Source of the DNA: Streptomyces griseus
GTDB lineage: Bacteria > Actinomycetota > Actinomycetes > Nanopelagicales > Nanopelagicaceae
Assembly (NCBI GenBank): GCA_945865365.1
Contig: CAMBDL010000001.1
Span: forward strand, 124,001-188,000
Reading direction: 5' to 3'
DNA: 64,000 bases
The translations under genes were made by a program, and so were the position numbers. This document shows positions 10,205 to 20,521 of this stretch, piece by piece; position 1 is the stretch's first letter; every line of letters starts with the position of its first letter. The notes under the pieces were generated by a model that searched no databases, was not told the origin of the DNA, and saw nothing but the letters and a program-made list of their open reading frames with translations.

Positions 10205-11256
10205 AAAGTATTGCAGTTCAAGCTGAAAGAACCTATGAGGTATCTATAGATTGCAGTTGGAAAAGTGAGCTTTTACAGATCGCGCAAGGCCGTTCGAGAG
10301 TAGCGATTATTTATTCGAGCCAGATGCGCGAATCTATCCGCTTCGAAGCCGACGCCGATGCGGAGTTCCATTTTTTTGAAGTAAGCGATGGAGAGTCTGC
10401 GAAGAGTGTCTCAACGCTTTCTTCTTTATGGAATTGGTTAGGAGCAGCTGGCTTTACGCGATCTGACTTGATTGTCGGTGTAGGAGGAGGAGCTATCACC
10501 GATTTAACGGGATTCGCTGCAGCGACCTGGTTACGGGGTATTGATTGGGTTGCAGTGCCTACGAGCATTGCTGGAATGGTTGATGCATCAGTCGGGGGCA
10601 AGACTGGAATCAATAGCGATTTCGGTAAGAATTTAATTGGCGCTTTTCATTCGCCTCAGTCAGTACTGATTGATTTTAGTTGGTTGGAAACTTTATCCCA
10701 ACGTGATTTCGCCGCCGGTTTTGCTGAAGTTATTAAGTGCGGATTTATAGTGGATCCCCAGATTCTTACTTTATTATCAGGGCACACATCGCAGTCACTG
10801 CATTCGAATGCACGTCTTGTCAGCGAGTTGGTTGCACGTTCGATACAAGTCAAAGCCGATGTGGTTGGTGCAGACTTTAGAGAGAGCTTTGCACGTGAAG
10901 TTCTCAACTACGGTCACACACTTGGTCATGCAATTGAGAGTCATTCGAAGTATTCATTACGTCATGGAGAAGCCATATCGATCGGCTTGGTCTATGCAGC
11001 AGAACTTGCACATGCGCGGGGATTAATCACGACAGAGATCCTTGATCAGCATCGTGAGCTTTTGCATGCGCAAGGTTTACCTACGTCTTATCCCTCTTCG
11101 GCCTGGCCAGCCTTGTGGCCTCTCTTAGCGCTAGATAAAAAAGCACGGGGTAGGCAGCTGCGCTTTGTCGTACTCAATGGACTCGGTTCGACCACACGGT
11201 TAGAAGATCTTAACGAGAGTGAATTGAGTAGCGCTTATGAGAGAATTAGCACATGA
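10201..11256 (+). CDS. aroB: 3-Dehydroquinate synthase
   Basis: Cyclises DAHP to 3-dehydroquinate using NAD+ and a divalent metal. It is 351 aa. The nucleotide-binding loop reads VGVGGGAITDLTGFAAATWL, and PTSIAGMVDASVGGKTGIN is diagnostic. Metal ligands are visible in FAEVIKCG and LNYGHTLGHAIE. The gene overlaps aroK upstream and aroQ downstream by 4 nt each. Confidence 0.96.
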   Translation: MKSIAVQAERTYEVSIDCSWKSELLQIAQGRSRVAIIYSSQMRESIRFEADADAEFHFFEVSDGESAKSVSTLSSLWNWLGAAGFTRSDLIVGVGGGAITDLTGFAAATWLRGIDWVAVPTSIAGMVDASVGGKTGINSDFGKNLIGAFHSPQSVLIDFSWLETLSQRDFAAGFAEVIKCGFIVDPQILTLLSGHTSQSLHSNARLVSELVARSIQVKADVVGADFRESFAREVLNYGHTLGHAIESHSKYSLRHGEAISIGLVYAAELAHARGLITTEILDQHRELLHAQGLPTSYPSSAWPALWPLLALDKKARGRQLRFVVLNGLGSTTRLEDLNESELSSAYERIST

Positions 11257-11693
11257 AGATTTTGGTTATCAATGGTCCCAACCTTGCACGGCTGGATATA
11301 AGAGATTCATCGATGTATGGCGATCTCAACTACGGCGAATTAAAAGCCGAGATTGAAAGTGCAGCTATGAAGCATGGCCTAGAAGCCGATGTGCGACAAA
11401 GCGATGATGAAGCGACGATTATTGGGTGGCTTCATAACGCAGCAGATGCACAGACTCCAGTCATTATCAATCCTGCGGCTTTCACTCATTATTCTTATGC
11501 AATTCGTGATGCTGCCGAACTATTGAAGGCTCCACTCATTGAGGTGCATTTATCAAATCCCATGGCTCGTGAAGAGTTCCGTCACACATCGGTTATCTCT
11601 GGTGTTGCGCATGGAACTATTGCTGGATTCGGAGCTAACTCGTATGTATTGGCAATTATTGCTATGAAAAACCTGCTCAGCGGGGCGAACTGA
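11253..11693 (+). CDS. aroQ: Type II 3-dehydroquinate dehydratase
   Basis: Dehydrates 3-dehydroquinate to 3-dehydroshikimate. At 146 aa it has the normal type II length. The N-terminal motif reads NGPNLARLDIRDSSMYG; the catalytic Arg and Tyr are present although surrounding residues differ from the common NLNLLGxREP form. INPAAFTHYS and EVHLSNPMAREEFRH supply the other active-site residues. It is the last aro gene in the block; efp follows after 83 nt. Confidence 0.93.
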   Translation: MKILVINGPNLARLDIRDSSMYGDLNYGELKAEIESAAMKHGLEADVRQSDDEATIIGWLHNAADAQTPVIINPAAFTHYSYAIRDAAELLKAPLIEVHLSNPMAREEFRHTSVISGVAHGTIAGFGANSYVLAIIAMKNLLSGAN

Positions 11694-11776
11694 GCATCTA
11701 CCTTTAACGGGTATCCTTTCTACCTTGCCATCACAACCGGTGGCCGAATAACTATTAATTCGACTGGAGTTCTACC

Positions 11777-12337
11777 GTGGCAACAACAGCTGATCTTAAG
11801 AATGGCATCACCCTAGATATCGAAGGACAACTATGGAATGTTGTTGATTTTCAACACGTGAAGCCAGGCAAGGGTCCTGCTTTTGTTCGTACTAAGTTGA
11901 AATCTGTCCTGACGGGCAAAGTGATCGACCGTACCTTTAACTCAGGTGTGAAAATTGAGATTGAGATTTTGGAAAAGCGCGATATGCAGTTCCTTTATAA
12001 AGAGGGTGAAGACTTTGTTTTCATGGATGCTAAGACTTTCGACCAGATGACGATTTCAGAGGCCACTGTTGGAGACATGGCTAACTACATGCTAGAAAAC
12101 ACCGATGCAGTTGTGGCAGTGCATGAAGGTAATCCTCTCTATATCGAACTAGCCGCCTCAGTTCCGCTAAAAATCACTTACACGGAGCCAGGTATTCAGG
12201 GCGATCGATCTTCTGGTGGAACCAAACCCGCCACGGTTGAAACGGGAATCGAGATTCAAGTTCCTCTCTTTATCAAACAAGATGAGGTTGTCATGGTTGA
12301 TACTCGCGATGGGTCTTACCAAGGTCGCGCTAACTAG
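11777..12337 (+). CDS. efp: Elongation factor P
   Basis: Relieves ribosome stalling at polyproline. It is 186 aa with three beta-barrel domains. The domain I loop is KPGKGPAF, with Lys at the tip. The C-terminus has the family signature ([20 protein letters not shown]). The GTG start is supported by a GGAG seven nucleotides upstream, so unlike many genes here this one is leadered. Its stop overlaps the nusB start (TAGTG). Confidence 0.96.
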   Translation: MATTADLKNGITLDIEGQLWNVVDFQHVKPGKGPAFVRTKLKSVLTGKVIDRTFNSGVKIEIEILEKRDMQFLYKEGEDFVFMDAKTFDQMTISEATVGDMANYMLENTDAVVAVHEGNPLYIELAASVPLKITYTEPGIQGDRSSGGTKPATVETGIEIQVPLFIKQDEVVMVDTRDGSYQGRAN

Positions 12338-12759
12338 TGTCGGCCAGAAGTAAAGCTCGAAAGGCCGCGTTAGATTTGCTGTACGAGGCCGATATTCGCG
12401 GAACCAACGCGCTTGAAACACTTACTCTTCGCGATGTGGTTGAAGAGGGCCCTGATGCACGCCCTACTCGTGAATACACACGCGAGTTAGTCACGGGAAT
12501 TAGTGGGCATTATCGAAAGATTGATGAATTAATATCTACATATGCCCAGGGCTGGGATATGGACCGGCTACCTGCCGTTGATAGAAATATTCTGCGCCTT
12601 GGAATTTATGAAATTCTTTGGGGTGAAGAGATTCCAGATGCAGTTGCCATCGATGAGGCGTTAGATTTAGCTCGCGAACTCTCCACCGATGATTCCGCTG
12701 GATTTATTCACGGTGTTTTAGGTCGAATCGCTTCGATAAAAGATAGTTTATCTATCTAG
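12337..12759 (+). CDS. nusB: Transcription antitermination factor NusB
   Basis: An all-helical RNA-binding protein that acts with NusE/S10 in rRNA antitermination. It is 140 aa and starts at GTG. Family motifs are ARKAALDLLYEADIRG at the N-terminus, DRNILRLGIYEILW in the middle, and the C-terminal FIHGVLGRIA. The efp-nusB pair is conserved. Its 3' end overlaps the convergent bldD-like gene by 12 nt. Confidence 0.95.
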   Translation: MSARSKARKAALDLLYEADIRGTNALETLTLRDVVEEGPDARPTREYTRELVTGISGHYRKIDELISTYAQGWDMDRLPAVDRNILRLGIYEILWGEEIPDAVAIDEALDLARELSTDDSAGFIHGVLGRIASIKDSLSI

Positions 12760-13245
12760 CTGTATAAGCATTTTGTTTCTCCGCAGTATCTCTATAAGAG
12801 ATTTGCGTGTACCGCCCAGTGCAGTGGCTAGAAACTCCACATCATCAGCGCGCACTGTAAGAACCTCTCCATTCCAATCATTACGCTTGTTTATGATGCC
12901 GGCGATATACGTTGTTACGGTGCGTACGTGGATACCTTCATCGCTGATTGAGCTTTGATCACCTGCCAAGAGTCGCAGTCTTCGTAGATCGATCACAATG
13001 CTTTCGCCATACTCTTTGATGCTCGCAGGCTCTGATAGTAGATATGTCAGGGGAAGTCCATAGAATTCGGCGATTTGAATCGCCCTACCAACACTTAGTG
13101 CTCGATCTGCGCGTTCATAGGATCCAAGAACGACAGCTGGAATCTTCCCCGCACTGGCTATCTGGACGTCACGAAGTGATAAGCCTTTAGCGGTACGGAT
13201 CTCACGCAGGCGTTGTGCTATTGAGTTCATTGTTGGGTTGCTCAT
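12748..13245 (-). CDS. bldD: BldD-family transcriptional regulator with c-di-GMP-binding signature
   Basis: A 165-aa protein with an N-terminal XRE-type helix-turn-helix (about residues 6-65) and a C-terminal domain of the BldD type. In Streptomyces BldD, c-di-GMP bridges C-terminal domains through an RxD-X8-RxxD motif. The same spacing is present here (RND, eight residues, RADD). The locus (efp-nusB, bldD, then pyr genes) is the same as in Streptomyces. Targets in this organism are unknown. The ATG at 13245 is supported by TAGCCT 7 nt upstream; an in-frame alternative is the Met five codons later. Confidence 0.9.
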   Translation of the reverse strand: MSNPTMNSIAQRLREIRTAKGLSLRDVQIASAGKIPAVVLGSYERADRALSVGRAIQIAEFYGLPLTYLLSEPASIKEYGESIVIDLRRLRLLAGDQSSISDEGIHVRTVTTYIAGIINKRNDWNGEVLTVRADDVEFLATALGGTRKSLIEILRRNKMLIQLDR

Positions 13246-13252
13246 GAGTGCA

Positions 13253-13258
13253 AGGCTA
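13253..13258 (-). promoter_or_regulatory. Candidate leaderless -10 (TAGCCT) for the bldD-like gene
   Basis: On the minus strand TAGCCT ends 7 nt before the ATG at 13245. The gene is divergent from pyrR, whose -10 lies about 54 bp away. Confidence 0.45.
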
Positions 13259-13308
13259 GAGGTGGGGTTAGAGCTGATAGACAGATATCCACAGTTTGGC
13301 TGTCTCGA

Positions 13309-13317
13309 TGCTATAAT
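13309..13317 (+). promoter_or_regulatory. Extended -10 promoter of pyrR
   Basis: TGCTATAAT is a perfect extended -10 (TGnTATAAT). No good -35 is visible, which fits an extended -10 promoter. Transcription would start near 13324, giving a leader of about 47 nt that contains the PyrR-binding hairpin. Confidence 0.7.
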
Positions 13318-13338
13318 CGCGCTTGCATCCTTTAACGA

Positions 13339-13356
13339 CCCATCCTGTGAGATGGG
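13339..13356 (+). promoter_or_regulatory. PyrR-binding RNA hairpin in the pyrR leader
   Basis: CCCATC and GATGGG form a perfect 6-bp stem around the hexaloop CUGUGA. This matches the PyrR binding-loop consensus UCCNGNGAG with a CNGNGA loop. The Shine-Dalgarno AAGGAG (13358-13363) begins one base after the stem, so PyrR bound with UMP would be expected to block ribosome access to pyrR, as described for mycobacteria. The hairpin is seen directly; the mechanism is inferred. Confidence 0.8.
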
Positions 13357-13370
13357 GAAGGAGATTTACT

Positions 13371-13901
13371 ATGAGTATTGCCCTGTCGGCTGCCGATATT
13401 TCGCGCGCGTTGACTCGTATTTCTCATGAGATCCTCGAAAAAAACCATGGTGCAGACTCCATCACTGTATTGGGCATACCCACTCGAGGCGCTCATTTGG
13501 CACAGCGAATCGCTACGACGATCTCCACAATTGAGAGTCGTGATGTGCAGGCAGGAATGTTGGATATCACGATGCACCGCGATGATTTACGAATACGTCC
13601 ACTTCGAGCAATCATGTCTACATCGATTCCTAGTATTGGAATTGAAGGACGTGATGTGATTCTCATTGATGACGTTTTATTCTCTGGGCGCACAATTAGA
13701 GCGGCCTTAGATGCATTAGGTGAAATTGGACGTCCGCGATCTGTGCAGCTAGCAGTGTTAGTTGATCGTGGCCATAGAGAGTTACCTATTCGAGCAGATT
13801 TCGTAGGCAAGAATCTGCCAACATCTCCAACGCAATCGGTTCGCGTTCACCTGTCCGAGATAGATGGATTAGATGAAGTTCTTATAGAGGGAGAGGCCTA
13901 A
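13371..13901 (+). CDS. pyrR: Bifunctional pyr operon regulator / uracil phosphoribosyltransferase
   Basis: An RNA-binding regulator with a PRPP-dependent fold. I use ATG 13371, which has the Shine-Dalgarno AAGGAG at good spacing and gives the usual PyrR N-terminus, instead of the track start at 13323. The product is 176 aa. The PRPP loop is VILIDDVLFSGRTIRAALDAL and GIPTRGAHLA is also typical. It is the first gene of the pyr block (pyrB, pyrC, carA, carB, pyrK, pyrD, pyrF follow) and is probably autoregulated through the leader hairpin. Confidence 0.95.
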   Translation: MSIALSAADISRALTRISHEILEKNHGADSITVLGIPTRGAHLAQRIATTISTIESRDVQAGMLDITMHRDDLRIRPLRAIMSTSIPSIGIEGRDVILIDDVLFSGRTIRAALDALGEIGRPRSVQLAVLVDRGHRELPIRADFVGKNLPTSPTQSVRVHLSEIDGLDEVLIEGEA

Positions 13902-13904
13902 CGT

Positions 13905-14849
13905 ATGAAGCACTTACTCTCTATTGCAGATCTTAATAGAACGCAAGCTATCTCGATTCTGGATACGGCGACCGAGTTGGCACGTGTGAGTGATGGCCAG
14001 GTGAAGAAGCTCCCGACGCTTCGCGGACGAACAATTGTTAATCTCTTTGCTGAGGATTCAACGCGCACGCGAATCTCTTTTGAAGCCGCAGCTAAACGAC
14101 TATCTGCCGATGTTATAAATTTTTCATCTAAGGGCTCCAGTATTAGTAAAGGCGAATCGCTAAAAGATACAGCCATGACCTTGCAAGCAATGGGGGCCGA
14201 TGCCGTTGTGATTCGGCACAGCGCCTCTGGTGCTCCACAACGTCTGGCCGATTCGCAGTGGATGACTGGAAGTGTCATTAATGCTGGAGACGGGACTCAC
14301 GAGCATCCGAGTCAAGCACTTTTGGATGCATTTACAATTCGCAAACACTTAGGTAAGGGAGGCCCAGATTTAGCGGGTCTGAGCGTTGCTATCGTTGGTG
14401 ATGTTTTGCACTCGCGAGTTGCGCGGTCAAATGTCCTTTTGCTAAATCTTTTAGGAGCGCATGTGACATTAGTTGCCCCTCCTACTTTATTACCAGTTGG
14501 AGTGCAGAGTTGGCCAGCTAATGTTTCATATGATTTTGATGAAGTGATCTCGCAGGCCGATGCTGTAATGATGTTACGTGTGCAGCAGGAGCGAATGAGC
14601 GATTTATTTTTTCCAAACGCTCGTGAGTACTCACGCTATTTCGGCCTGAATGCGCAGCGATTAGCGATGATGCAGCCGCATGCAATTATCATGCATCCCG
14701 GCCCGATGAATCGTGGCTTAGAAATCGCAGCTGAGGTGGCTGACAGTGCGCGCTCTGTAATTGTGGAACAGGTCGCAAATGGTGTGAGTGTTCGAATGGC
14801 GATCCTCTATGTCTTATTAGCTGGAGCACCACTGGAATCGGGGTCTTGA
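13905..14849 (+). CDS. pyrB: Aspartate carbamoyltransferase catalytic subunit
   Basis: Forms N-carbamoyl-aspartate from carbamoyl phosphate and aspartate. It is 314 aa. Active-site motifs are [28 protein letters not shown] and MHPGPMNRG. No regulatory subunit gene (pyrI) is present nearby, as is usual in Actinobacteria. It lies 3 nt after pyrR and its stop overlaps the pyrC start. Confidence 0.96.
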   Translation: MKHLLSIADLNRTQAISILDTATELARVSDGQVKKLPTLRGRTIVNLFAEDSTRTRISFEAAAKRLSADVINFSSKGSSISKGESLKDTAMTLQAMGADAVVIRHSASGAPQRLADSQWMTGSVINAGDGTHEHPSQALLDAFTIRKHLGKGGPDLAGLSVAIVGDVLHSRVARSNVLLLNLLGAHVTLVAPPTLLPVGVQSWPANVSYDFDEVISQADAVMMLRVQQERMSDLFFPNAREYSRYFGLNAQRLAMMQPHAIIMHPGPMNRGLEIAAEVADSARSVIVEQVANGVSVRMAILYVLLAGAPLESGS

Positions 14850-16144
14850 TGATGACAACAACTAAGTACCTACTCAAAGCTGGCACACTAACTGATGGGT
14901 CAGTACAAGATATTTTGATTGATGGGGAGTTGATAAGTAAAATTGCTCCATCGATCTTAGATCCACAAGCTATGGTGATAGATGTTAAGGGCGCGATTAT
15001 TCTGCCAGGGCTGGTAGATCTACATACGCATCTTCGTCAACCAGGCCGTGAAGATGCCGAAACGGTTCATTCAGCATCACGTGCTGGAGCCAAAGGTGGA
15101 TTCACGGCGCTCTCTGCGATGGCTAACACATCTCCTGTTGCCGACAACGCAGGCGTCGTAGAGCAGGTATACAGATTAGGTCAAGAGGCTGGTCTGCTTG
15201 ATGTTTTTCCCATCGGTGCTGTTACGCAGGGTCTTAAAGGCGAGTCATTATCTGAAATTGGTGCAATGGCAGATTCAATCGCTCGAGTGAGAGTATTTAG
15301 TGATGATGGAATGTGCGTTTTCGATCCACTCGTAATGCGCCGAGCACTTGAATACATAAAGAAGTTCAATGGAGTTATTGCTCAGCATGCACAAGAGCCA
15401 CGCTTGACAATTGGCTCGCAGATGAATGAGGGGGAGGTGTCTGCTCGACTTGGCTTGCGTGGGTGGCCGGCTATCGCCGAGGAGGCGATTATTGCGCGCG
15501 ATGTTCTACTAACGGATCACGTTCAATCGAGACTACATATATGTCATGTAACAACCGCTGGGGGAGTAGAGATTATTCGTTGGGCTAAGGCCCGCGGCAT
15601 TAATGTGAGTGCAGAGGTAACACCTCATCATCTTTTATTAACCGATGATTTAGCGAGTTCATATGACCCTGTTTTCAAGGTGAATCCACCATTGCGTACC
15701 GAGAAGGATATTCACGCGTTGAGAGAAGCACTTGCAGATGGCACAATCGATATCGTTGCGACAGATCATGCCCCGCACACAATGGAGTCAAAGGAGTGCG
15801 AATGGCAAGAAGCATCCTTTGGCATGTTAGGTCTAGAAACTGCGCTTTCCATAATACAAAAGACCATGGTTGAGACTGGGCTGTTAACCTGGAACGGTGT
15901 AGCAGATCGAATGTCTAAGGCTCCCGCTGTGATTGGTGGATATGAACATCAAGGCCACGATATAGCTAGCGGATCTCTGGCGAACGTGTGCGTTATCAAT
16001 CCACAAAAGAGTTGGATAGTTGACCGTGACTTGGTTCAATCGCGAAGCAGAAATACCCCTTTCCATGGATACGAACTTCCGGGCGTAGTGAGCCATACTT
16101 TTTACAGAGGTAAAATGACCCTATCCGACGAGGTGGTTGCGTAA
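14849..16144 (+). CDS. pyrC: Dihydroorotase
   Basis: A zinc amidohydrolase that closes carbamoyl-aspartate to dihydroorotate. It is about 431 aa, class I type. The metal motif is DLHTHLRQPGRED, FKVNPPLR follows, and TDHAPH holds the catalytic Asp. Several adjacent starts are possible (TTG 14846, ATG 14849, ATG 14852). I chose ATG 14849 because it overlaps the pyrB TGA, the usual coupling arrangement. The choice changes the protein by only one residue. Confidence 0.95.
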   Translation: MMTTTKYLLKAGTLTDGSVQDILIDGELISKIAPSILDPQAMVIDVKGAIILPGLVDLHTHLRQPGREDAETVHSASRAGAKGGFTALSAMANTSPVADNAGVVEQVYRLGQEAGLLDVFPIGAVTQGLKGESLSEIGAMADSIARVRVFSDDGMCVFDPLVMRRALEYIKKFNGVIAQHAQEPRLTIGSQMNEGEVSARLGLRGWPAIAEEAIIARDVLLTDHVQSRLHICHVTTAGGVEIIRWAKARGINVSAEVTPHHLLLTDDLASSYDPVFKVNPPLRTEKDIHALREALADGTIDIVATDHAPHTMESKECEWQEASFGMLGLETALSIIQKTMVETGLLTWNGVADRMSKAPAVIGGYEHQGHDIASGSLANVCVINPQKSWIVDRDLVQSRSRNTPFHGYELPGVVSHTFYRGKMTLSDEVVA

Positions 16145-17260
16145 GTGAGTGCGGCATTCTTAGTTCTAGATGATGGCAGAGTCTTTGAGGGGCAATCCTG
16201 GGGTGCTTTGGGTACGACATTTGGTGAGGCGGTTTTCCAGACTGGAATGACTGGATATCAAGAGACGTTAACTGATCCTTCGTATCACAAACAAGTTGTT
16301 GTGATGACTGCTCCACACATAGGAAATACTGGCTTTAATAGTGAGGACAATGAGTCTGAAAAAATTTGGGTCGCTGGATTTGTGGTTAGAAATCCATCGT
16401 CAGTTGTCTCTAACTGGCGAAGCGAAAAAGATTTAGAGAGTGAATTGATTGAACAAAATATTGTTGGATTACAGGGAGTTGATACAAGAGCTCTGACGCG
16501 TCATTTACGGGATAAAGGTGCGATGCGTGTAGGCATCTTTTCTGGCCTTCAGCTATCTCGTGAAGAGATGGTTCTTGAAGTTCGTAAAAGCGCACACATG
16601 TCTGGCTCATTTCTCGTTGCCGATGTTTCGACAAAAAAGCCTTACATTGTGGCGGCTCAAGGTGAGAAGAAGTTTGTTGTAGCTGCTTTGGATCTAGGAA
16701 TTAAATCTGCAACACCTAGGGCTTTATCTCAACGTGGAGTTGAAGTACATGTGCTTCCATTTAATACAAGCGCAGCAGAAATCGTTGAGCTTGCTCCAGA
16801 TGGCCTGTTTATTTCTAACGGGCCTGGTGACCCTTCTACTATGGTCGATGTAATAGAGGTTGTTCGCCAGATTCTCACCAAGGAGATTCCTATATTTGGA
16901 ATTTGCTTTGGTCACCAAATTCTCGGTAGAGCATTAGGCTTTGAAACGTACAAGTTGGCCTTTGGTCACCGGGGCATCAATCAACCTGTAATCGATAAAA
17001 TCACCGGTAAAGTTGAGATTACATCTCATAATCATGGTTTTGCCCTATCGGCACCAACGCAGACCGAGTTCACAACAGTATTCGGTCGTGGAGAAGTAAC
17101 CCACGTGTGTCTCAATGATGGTGTCGTTGAAGGCCTACGTCTTATCGATCGCTCAGCTTTTTCGGTGCAGTATCACCCAGAGGCTGCAGCCGGACCCCAT
17201 GATGCTGCATATTTATTTGACCGCTTCGTGGAAATGATGTCTACGAAGGTGGGCGCATAA
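16145..17260 (+). CDS. carA: Carbamoyl-phosphate synthase small (glutaminase) subunit
   Basis: Supplies ammonia from glutamine to CarB. It is 371 aa. The C-terminal class I glutamine amidotransferase has the nucleophile in [14 protein letters not shown] and the catalytic His-Glu in [11 protein letters not shown]. The GTG start directly follows the pyrC stop, and the last base of its stop is the A of the carB ATG. Confidence 0.96.
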   Translation: MSAAFLVLDDGRVFEGQSWGALGTTFGEAVFQTGMTGYQETLTDPSYHKQVVVMTAPHIGNTGFNSEDNESEKIWVAGFVVRNPSSVVSNWRSEKDLESELIEQNIVGLQGVDTRALTRHLRDKGAMRVGIFSGLQLSREEMVLEVRKSAHMSGSFLVADVSTKKPYIVAAQGEKKFVVAALDLGIKSATPRALSQRGVEVHVLPFNTSAAEIVELAPDGLFISNGPGDPSTMVDVIEVVRQILTKEIPIFGICFGHQILGRALGFETYKLAFGHRGINQPVIDKITGKVEITSHNHGFALSAPTQTEFTTVFGRGEVTHVCLNDGVVEGLRLIDRSAFSVQYHPEAAAGPHDAAYLFDRFVEMMSTKVGA

Positions 17261-20200
17261 TGCCACGCGATACCTCTATTAAGAGTGTTCTTGTCATTGG
17301 AAGTGGCCCCATAGTTATTGGCCAGGCCTGCGAATTTGATTACTCGGGAACCCAGGCCTGTCGCGTATTGCGTGAAGAAGGAATTCGCGTGATTTTGGTG
17401 AACTCCAATCCTGCAACGATAATGACTGATCCTGAATTCGCTGACGCTACATATATTCAACCCATTACTCCAGAGGTTATTGAAAAAATAATCGCACATG
17501 AAAAACCAGATGCAGTACTTGCTACCTTGGGCGGTCAAACTGCCTTAAATGCGGCAATCGGATTATTTGAACGCGGAACTTTGACTAAGTATGGTGTCAA
17601 ACTAATCGGTGCTGACGTTGGTGCAATTCAACGTGGAGAAAATCGGGAGCTATTTAGAGCGATTGTCGAAAAAGTTGGTGGTGAGTCTGCGCTCTCAAAA
17701 ATCTGCCATACGATGGAAGAGATTATCGTTGCTGTGCAAGCCTTGAACTATCCGGTCGTTGTTCGCCCATCCTTTACTATGGGTGGTTTGGGTTCAGGAA
17801 TTGCATTCAATGAAGATGAGTTACGACAAATAGCAGGTGCGGGTTTGCGACATAGTCCAACTTCTGAAGTTCTACTTGAAGAGTCGATCATTGGATGGAA
17901 AGAGTATGAACTAGAGGTCATGCGTGATCGCAAGGACAACGTAGTTATTGTCTGCAGTATTGAAAATGTTGACCCAATGGGAGTGCACACCGGCGATTCA
18001 ATTACAGTCGCACCAGCCATGACCTTGACCGATGTTGAGTATCAAACTCTTCGTGATCTTTCTTTGCGCATCATCCGAGAAGTGGGCGTGGATACGGGTG
18101 GATGTAATATTCAATTTGCGGTGAATCCCATTGATGGCCGAATCATCGTGATTGAGATGAACCCACGAGTATCTCGCTCGAGCGCGTTAGCTTCAAAAGC
18201 TACGGGATTTCCAATTGCTAAGATCGCTACAAAATTAGCGATTGGATACACATTAGATGAGATTCAGAATGACATTACGAAGGTAACTCCGGCATCTTTC
18301 GAACCAACTTTAGATTACGTCGTTGTCAAGATGCCACGTTTTGCCTTTGAAAAGTTTGCAGATGCAGATCCACGTTTGACAACAACGATGAAAAGCGTCG
18401 GTGAAGCTATGGCAATCGGTCGCTCTTTTTCTGAGGCCCTCATGAAGGCCTTGCGATCCCTGGAGCGCAAAGAGGCGATTTTTACTTGGCCTGAAGTTTT
18501 GGCAGGGGAGAAGGAACAACTTCTCTCCCAGATTTCGACTCCTACCGAGTACCGACTCCAACAGGTTCAGCGCGCTTTGTGGGCTGGAGCAACTAGCGAT
18601 GAAGTTTTCAAGGCCTGCAAAATCGATCCCTGGTATATACGCCAGGTAGAGATGATAAATCAACAGGCAGTTGCAATTTGCGTGCCAGGTGAGCTTACAT
18701 CTGAGATTTTACGAACAGCTAAGTCCAATGGTTTTTCGGACGCTCAGATAGCGAGTATTCGCGGTGTAAGTGAAGATGACGTGCGTCGTACTCGTCACCA
18801 CTTATCTATCAGACCTGTATATAAGACGGTAGATACGTGTGCCGCTGAGTTCGAAGCCTTCACCCCTTATCACTATTCATCCTATGAAGAAGAGACTGAA
18901 GTCCGACCTAGAAGCGTTCCTGCAGTAATTATTCTTGGCAGCGGGCCTAATCGAATAGGTCAAGGAATTGAGTTTGATTATTCATGCGTCCATGCCTCAT
19001 TTGCACTTCGAGCAGCTGGTTATGAAACAATTATGATCAACTGTAATCCTGAGACTGTCTCTACAGATTACGACACAAGTAATCGATTGTATTTTGAACC
19101 TTTGACGCTAGAAGATGTGCTTGAAGTGATTCACGCAGAGACGCAAGCAGGGCCTTTGCTAGGCGTGATAACGCAGTTAGGTGGACAGACGCCACTTGGT
19201 CTAGCAGCTGGACTCAAATCTAATGGTGTAACAATTCTAGGAACTAGCCCAGAAGCTATCAACTCTGCTGAAGAACGTGGGGCATTCGGAAATATCTTAT
19301 TTGAGCAAGAGTTAACTGCGCCAGAGTTTGGCATGGCCGCTTCACAATTAGAAGCCATCTCTATCGCAACGCGAATCGGCTATCCAGTGCTTGTGCGCCC
19401 ATCCTTTGTTCTCGGAGGTCGTGGAATGGAGATTGTCTACGATGATCAATCCTTAGCTGGTTTTATTTCACGGGCAACAGATATCACGCCGGATCATCCA
19501 GTGTTAGTGGATCGATTCTTAGATAGTGCAATCGAAATTGACGTGGATGCACTTTTTGATGGCGAGGAGTTATTTCTTGGCGCAGTGATGGAACACATTG
19601 AAGAGGCGGGCATTCACAGTGGAGATAGCGCCTGCGTCCTGCCTTCGATGACCGTTTCACCGCAGTCATTGGTAGAGATTAAGGAGGCCACACTTAAAAT
19701 AGCTCGAGGCGTTGGTGTTCGCGGTCTTATTAATATTCAATTTGCAATCGCAGGCGCTCAACTCTACGTTTTAGAAGCGAACCCTCGCGCTTCTCGCACA
19801 GTGCCATTCGTGAGTAAAGCAACGGGAGTTCCATTAGCAAAAGCTGCAGCTAGAATCTCTCTAGGTAGCTCTATTGCCGATCTGCGAAGTGAGGGGTTAT
19901 TGCCAGCCATGGGTGATGGAATCGCGCGTGGGGTCTCAGTCAAAGAGGCGGTGCTGCCATGGAATCGTTTTCGTCGAACCGATGGCCGCGGCGTTGATGC
20001 GGTGCTTGGTCCAGAGATGCGCTCTACGGGAGAAGTAATGGGTATCTCGCCAACGTTTGGTGAGAGCTACGCTAAGTCTCAGATACAGGCGTTCGGACCA
20101 CTTCCTAAAACAGGCACGGTTTTCATCTCACTGGCCGATAAAAATAAGTCTCACGGTGTTGATGCAGCCGCTGGTCTTCTGGCTCTAGGCTTTAGAGTTT

Positions 20201-20520
20201 TAGCGACAGCTGGAACAGCGCAGTTTTTAGCATCACATGGAGTACCGTCAATCACTGTTCGAAAGAACTCTGAAGGTAAAGGTCCCATGGGAGAGCCCAC
20301 GATTGTAGACATGATTAACTCTGGCGATATAGATCTGGTGATAAATACCCCAGTTGGACGCGGTACGCGCCATGATGGTTGGGCCATACGTACCGCAGCG
20401 GTTCAGCGCTCGATTCCAATTATTACTACAACTGCCGGATTTAACGCGGCGGTAGAGGGCATTCGCTTCTTGCAATCAAATGAGTTGTCAATTAAATCTC
20501 TGCAGGAATGGTTGGCTTAG
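17260..20520 (+). CDS. carB: Carbamoyl-phosphate synthase large subunit
   Basis: Two ATP-grasp halves make carbamoyl phosphate from bicarbonate, ammonia and two ATP; the product feeds pyrimidine and arginine synthesis. It is 1086 aa, full length. The first half begins [21 protein letters not shown] and the second repeats this as [18 protein letters not shown] near residue 560. [11 protein letters not shown] and [10 protein letters not shown] are the equivalent ATP-binding loops. The C-terminal ~140 residues form the MGS-like allosteric domain. Confidence 0.97.
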   Translation: MPRDTSIKSVLVIGSGPIVIGQACEFDYSGTQACRVLREEGIRVILVNSNPATIMTDPEFADATYIQPITPEVIEKIIAHEKPDAVLATLGGQTALNAAIGLFERGTLTKYGVKLIGADVGAIQRGENRELFRAIVEKVGGESALSKICHTMEEIIVAVQALNYPVVVRPSFTMGGLGSGIAFNEDELRQIAGAGLRHSPTSEVLLEESIIGWKEYELEVMRDRKDNVVIVCSIENVDPMGVHTGDSITVAPAMTLTDVEYQTLRDLSLRIIREVGVDTGGCNIQFAVNPIDGRIIVIEMNPRVSRSSALASKATGFPIAKIATKLAIGYTLDEIQNDITKVTPASFEPTLDYVVVKMPRFAFEKFADADPRLTTTMKSVGEAMAIGRSFSEALMKALRSLERKEAIFTWPEVLAGEKEQLLSQISTPTEYRLQQVQRALWAGATSDEVFKACKIDPWYIRQVEMINQQAVAICVPGELTSEILRTAKSNGFSDAQIASIRGVSEDDVRRTRHHLSIRPVYKTVDTCAAEFEAFTPYHYSSYEEETEVRPRSVPAVIILGSGPNRIGQGIEFDYSCVHASFALRAAGYETIMINCNPETVSTDYDTSNRLYFEPLTLEDVLEVIHAETQAGPLLGVITQLGGQTPLGLAAGLKSNGVTILGTSPEAINSAEERGAFGNILFEQELTAPEFGMAASQLEAISIATRIGYPVLVRPSFVLGGRGMEIVYDDQSLAGFISRATDITPDHPVLVDRFLDSAIEIDVDALFDGEELFLGAVMEHIEEAGIHSGDSACVLPSMTVSPQSLVEIKEATLKIARGVGVRGLINIQFAIAGAQLYVLEANPRASRTVPFVSKATGVPLAKAAARISLGSSIADLRSEGLLPAMGDGIARGVSVKEAVLPWNRFRRTDGRGVDAVLGPEMRSTGEVMGISPTFGESYAKSQIQAFGPLPKTGTVFISLADKNKSHGVDAAAGLLALGFRVLATAGTAQFLASHGVPSITVRKNSEGKGPMGEPTIVDMINSGDIDLVINTPVGRGTRHDGWAIRTAAVQRSIPIITTTAGFNAAVEGIRFLQSNELSIKSLQEWLA

Positions 20521-20521
20521 T

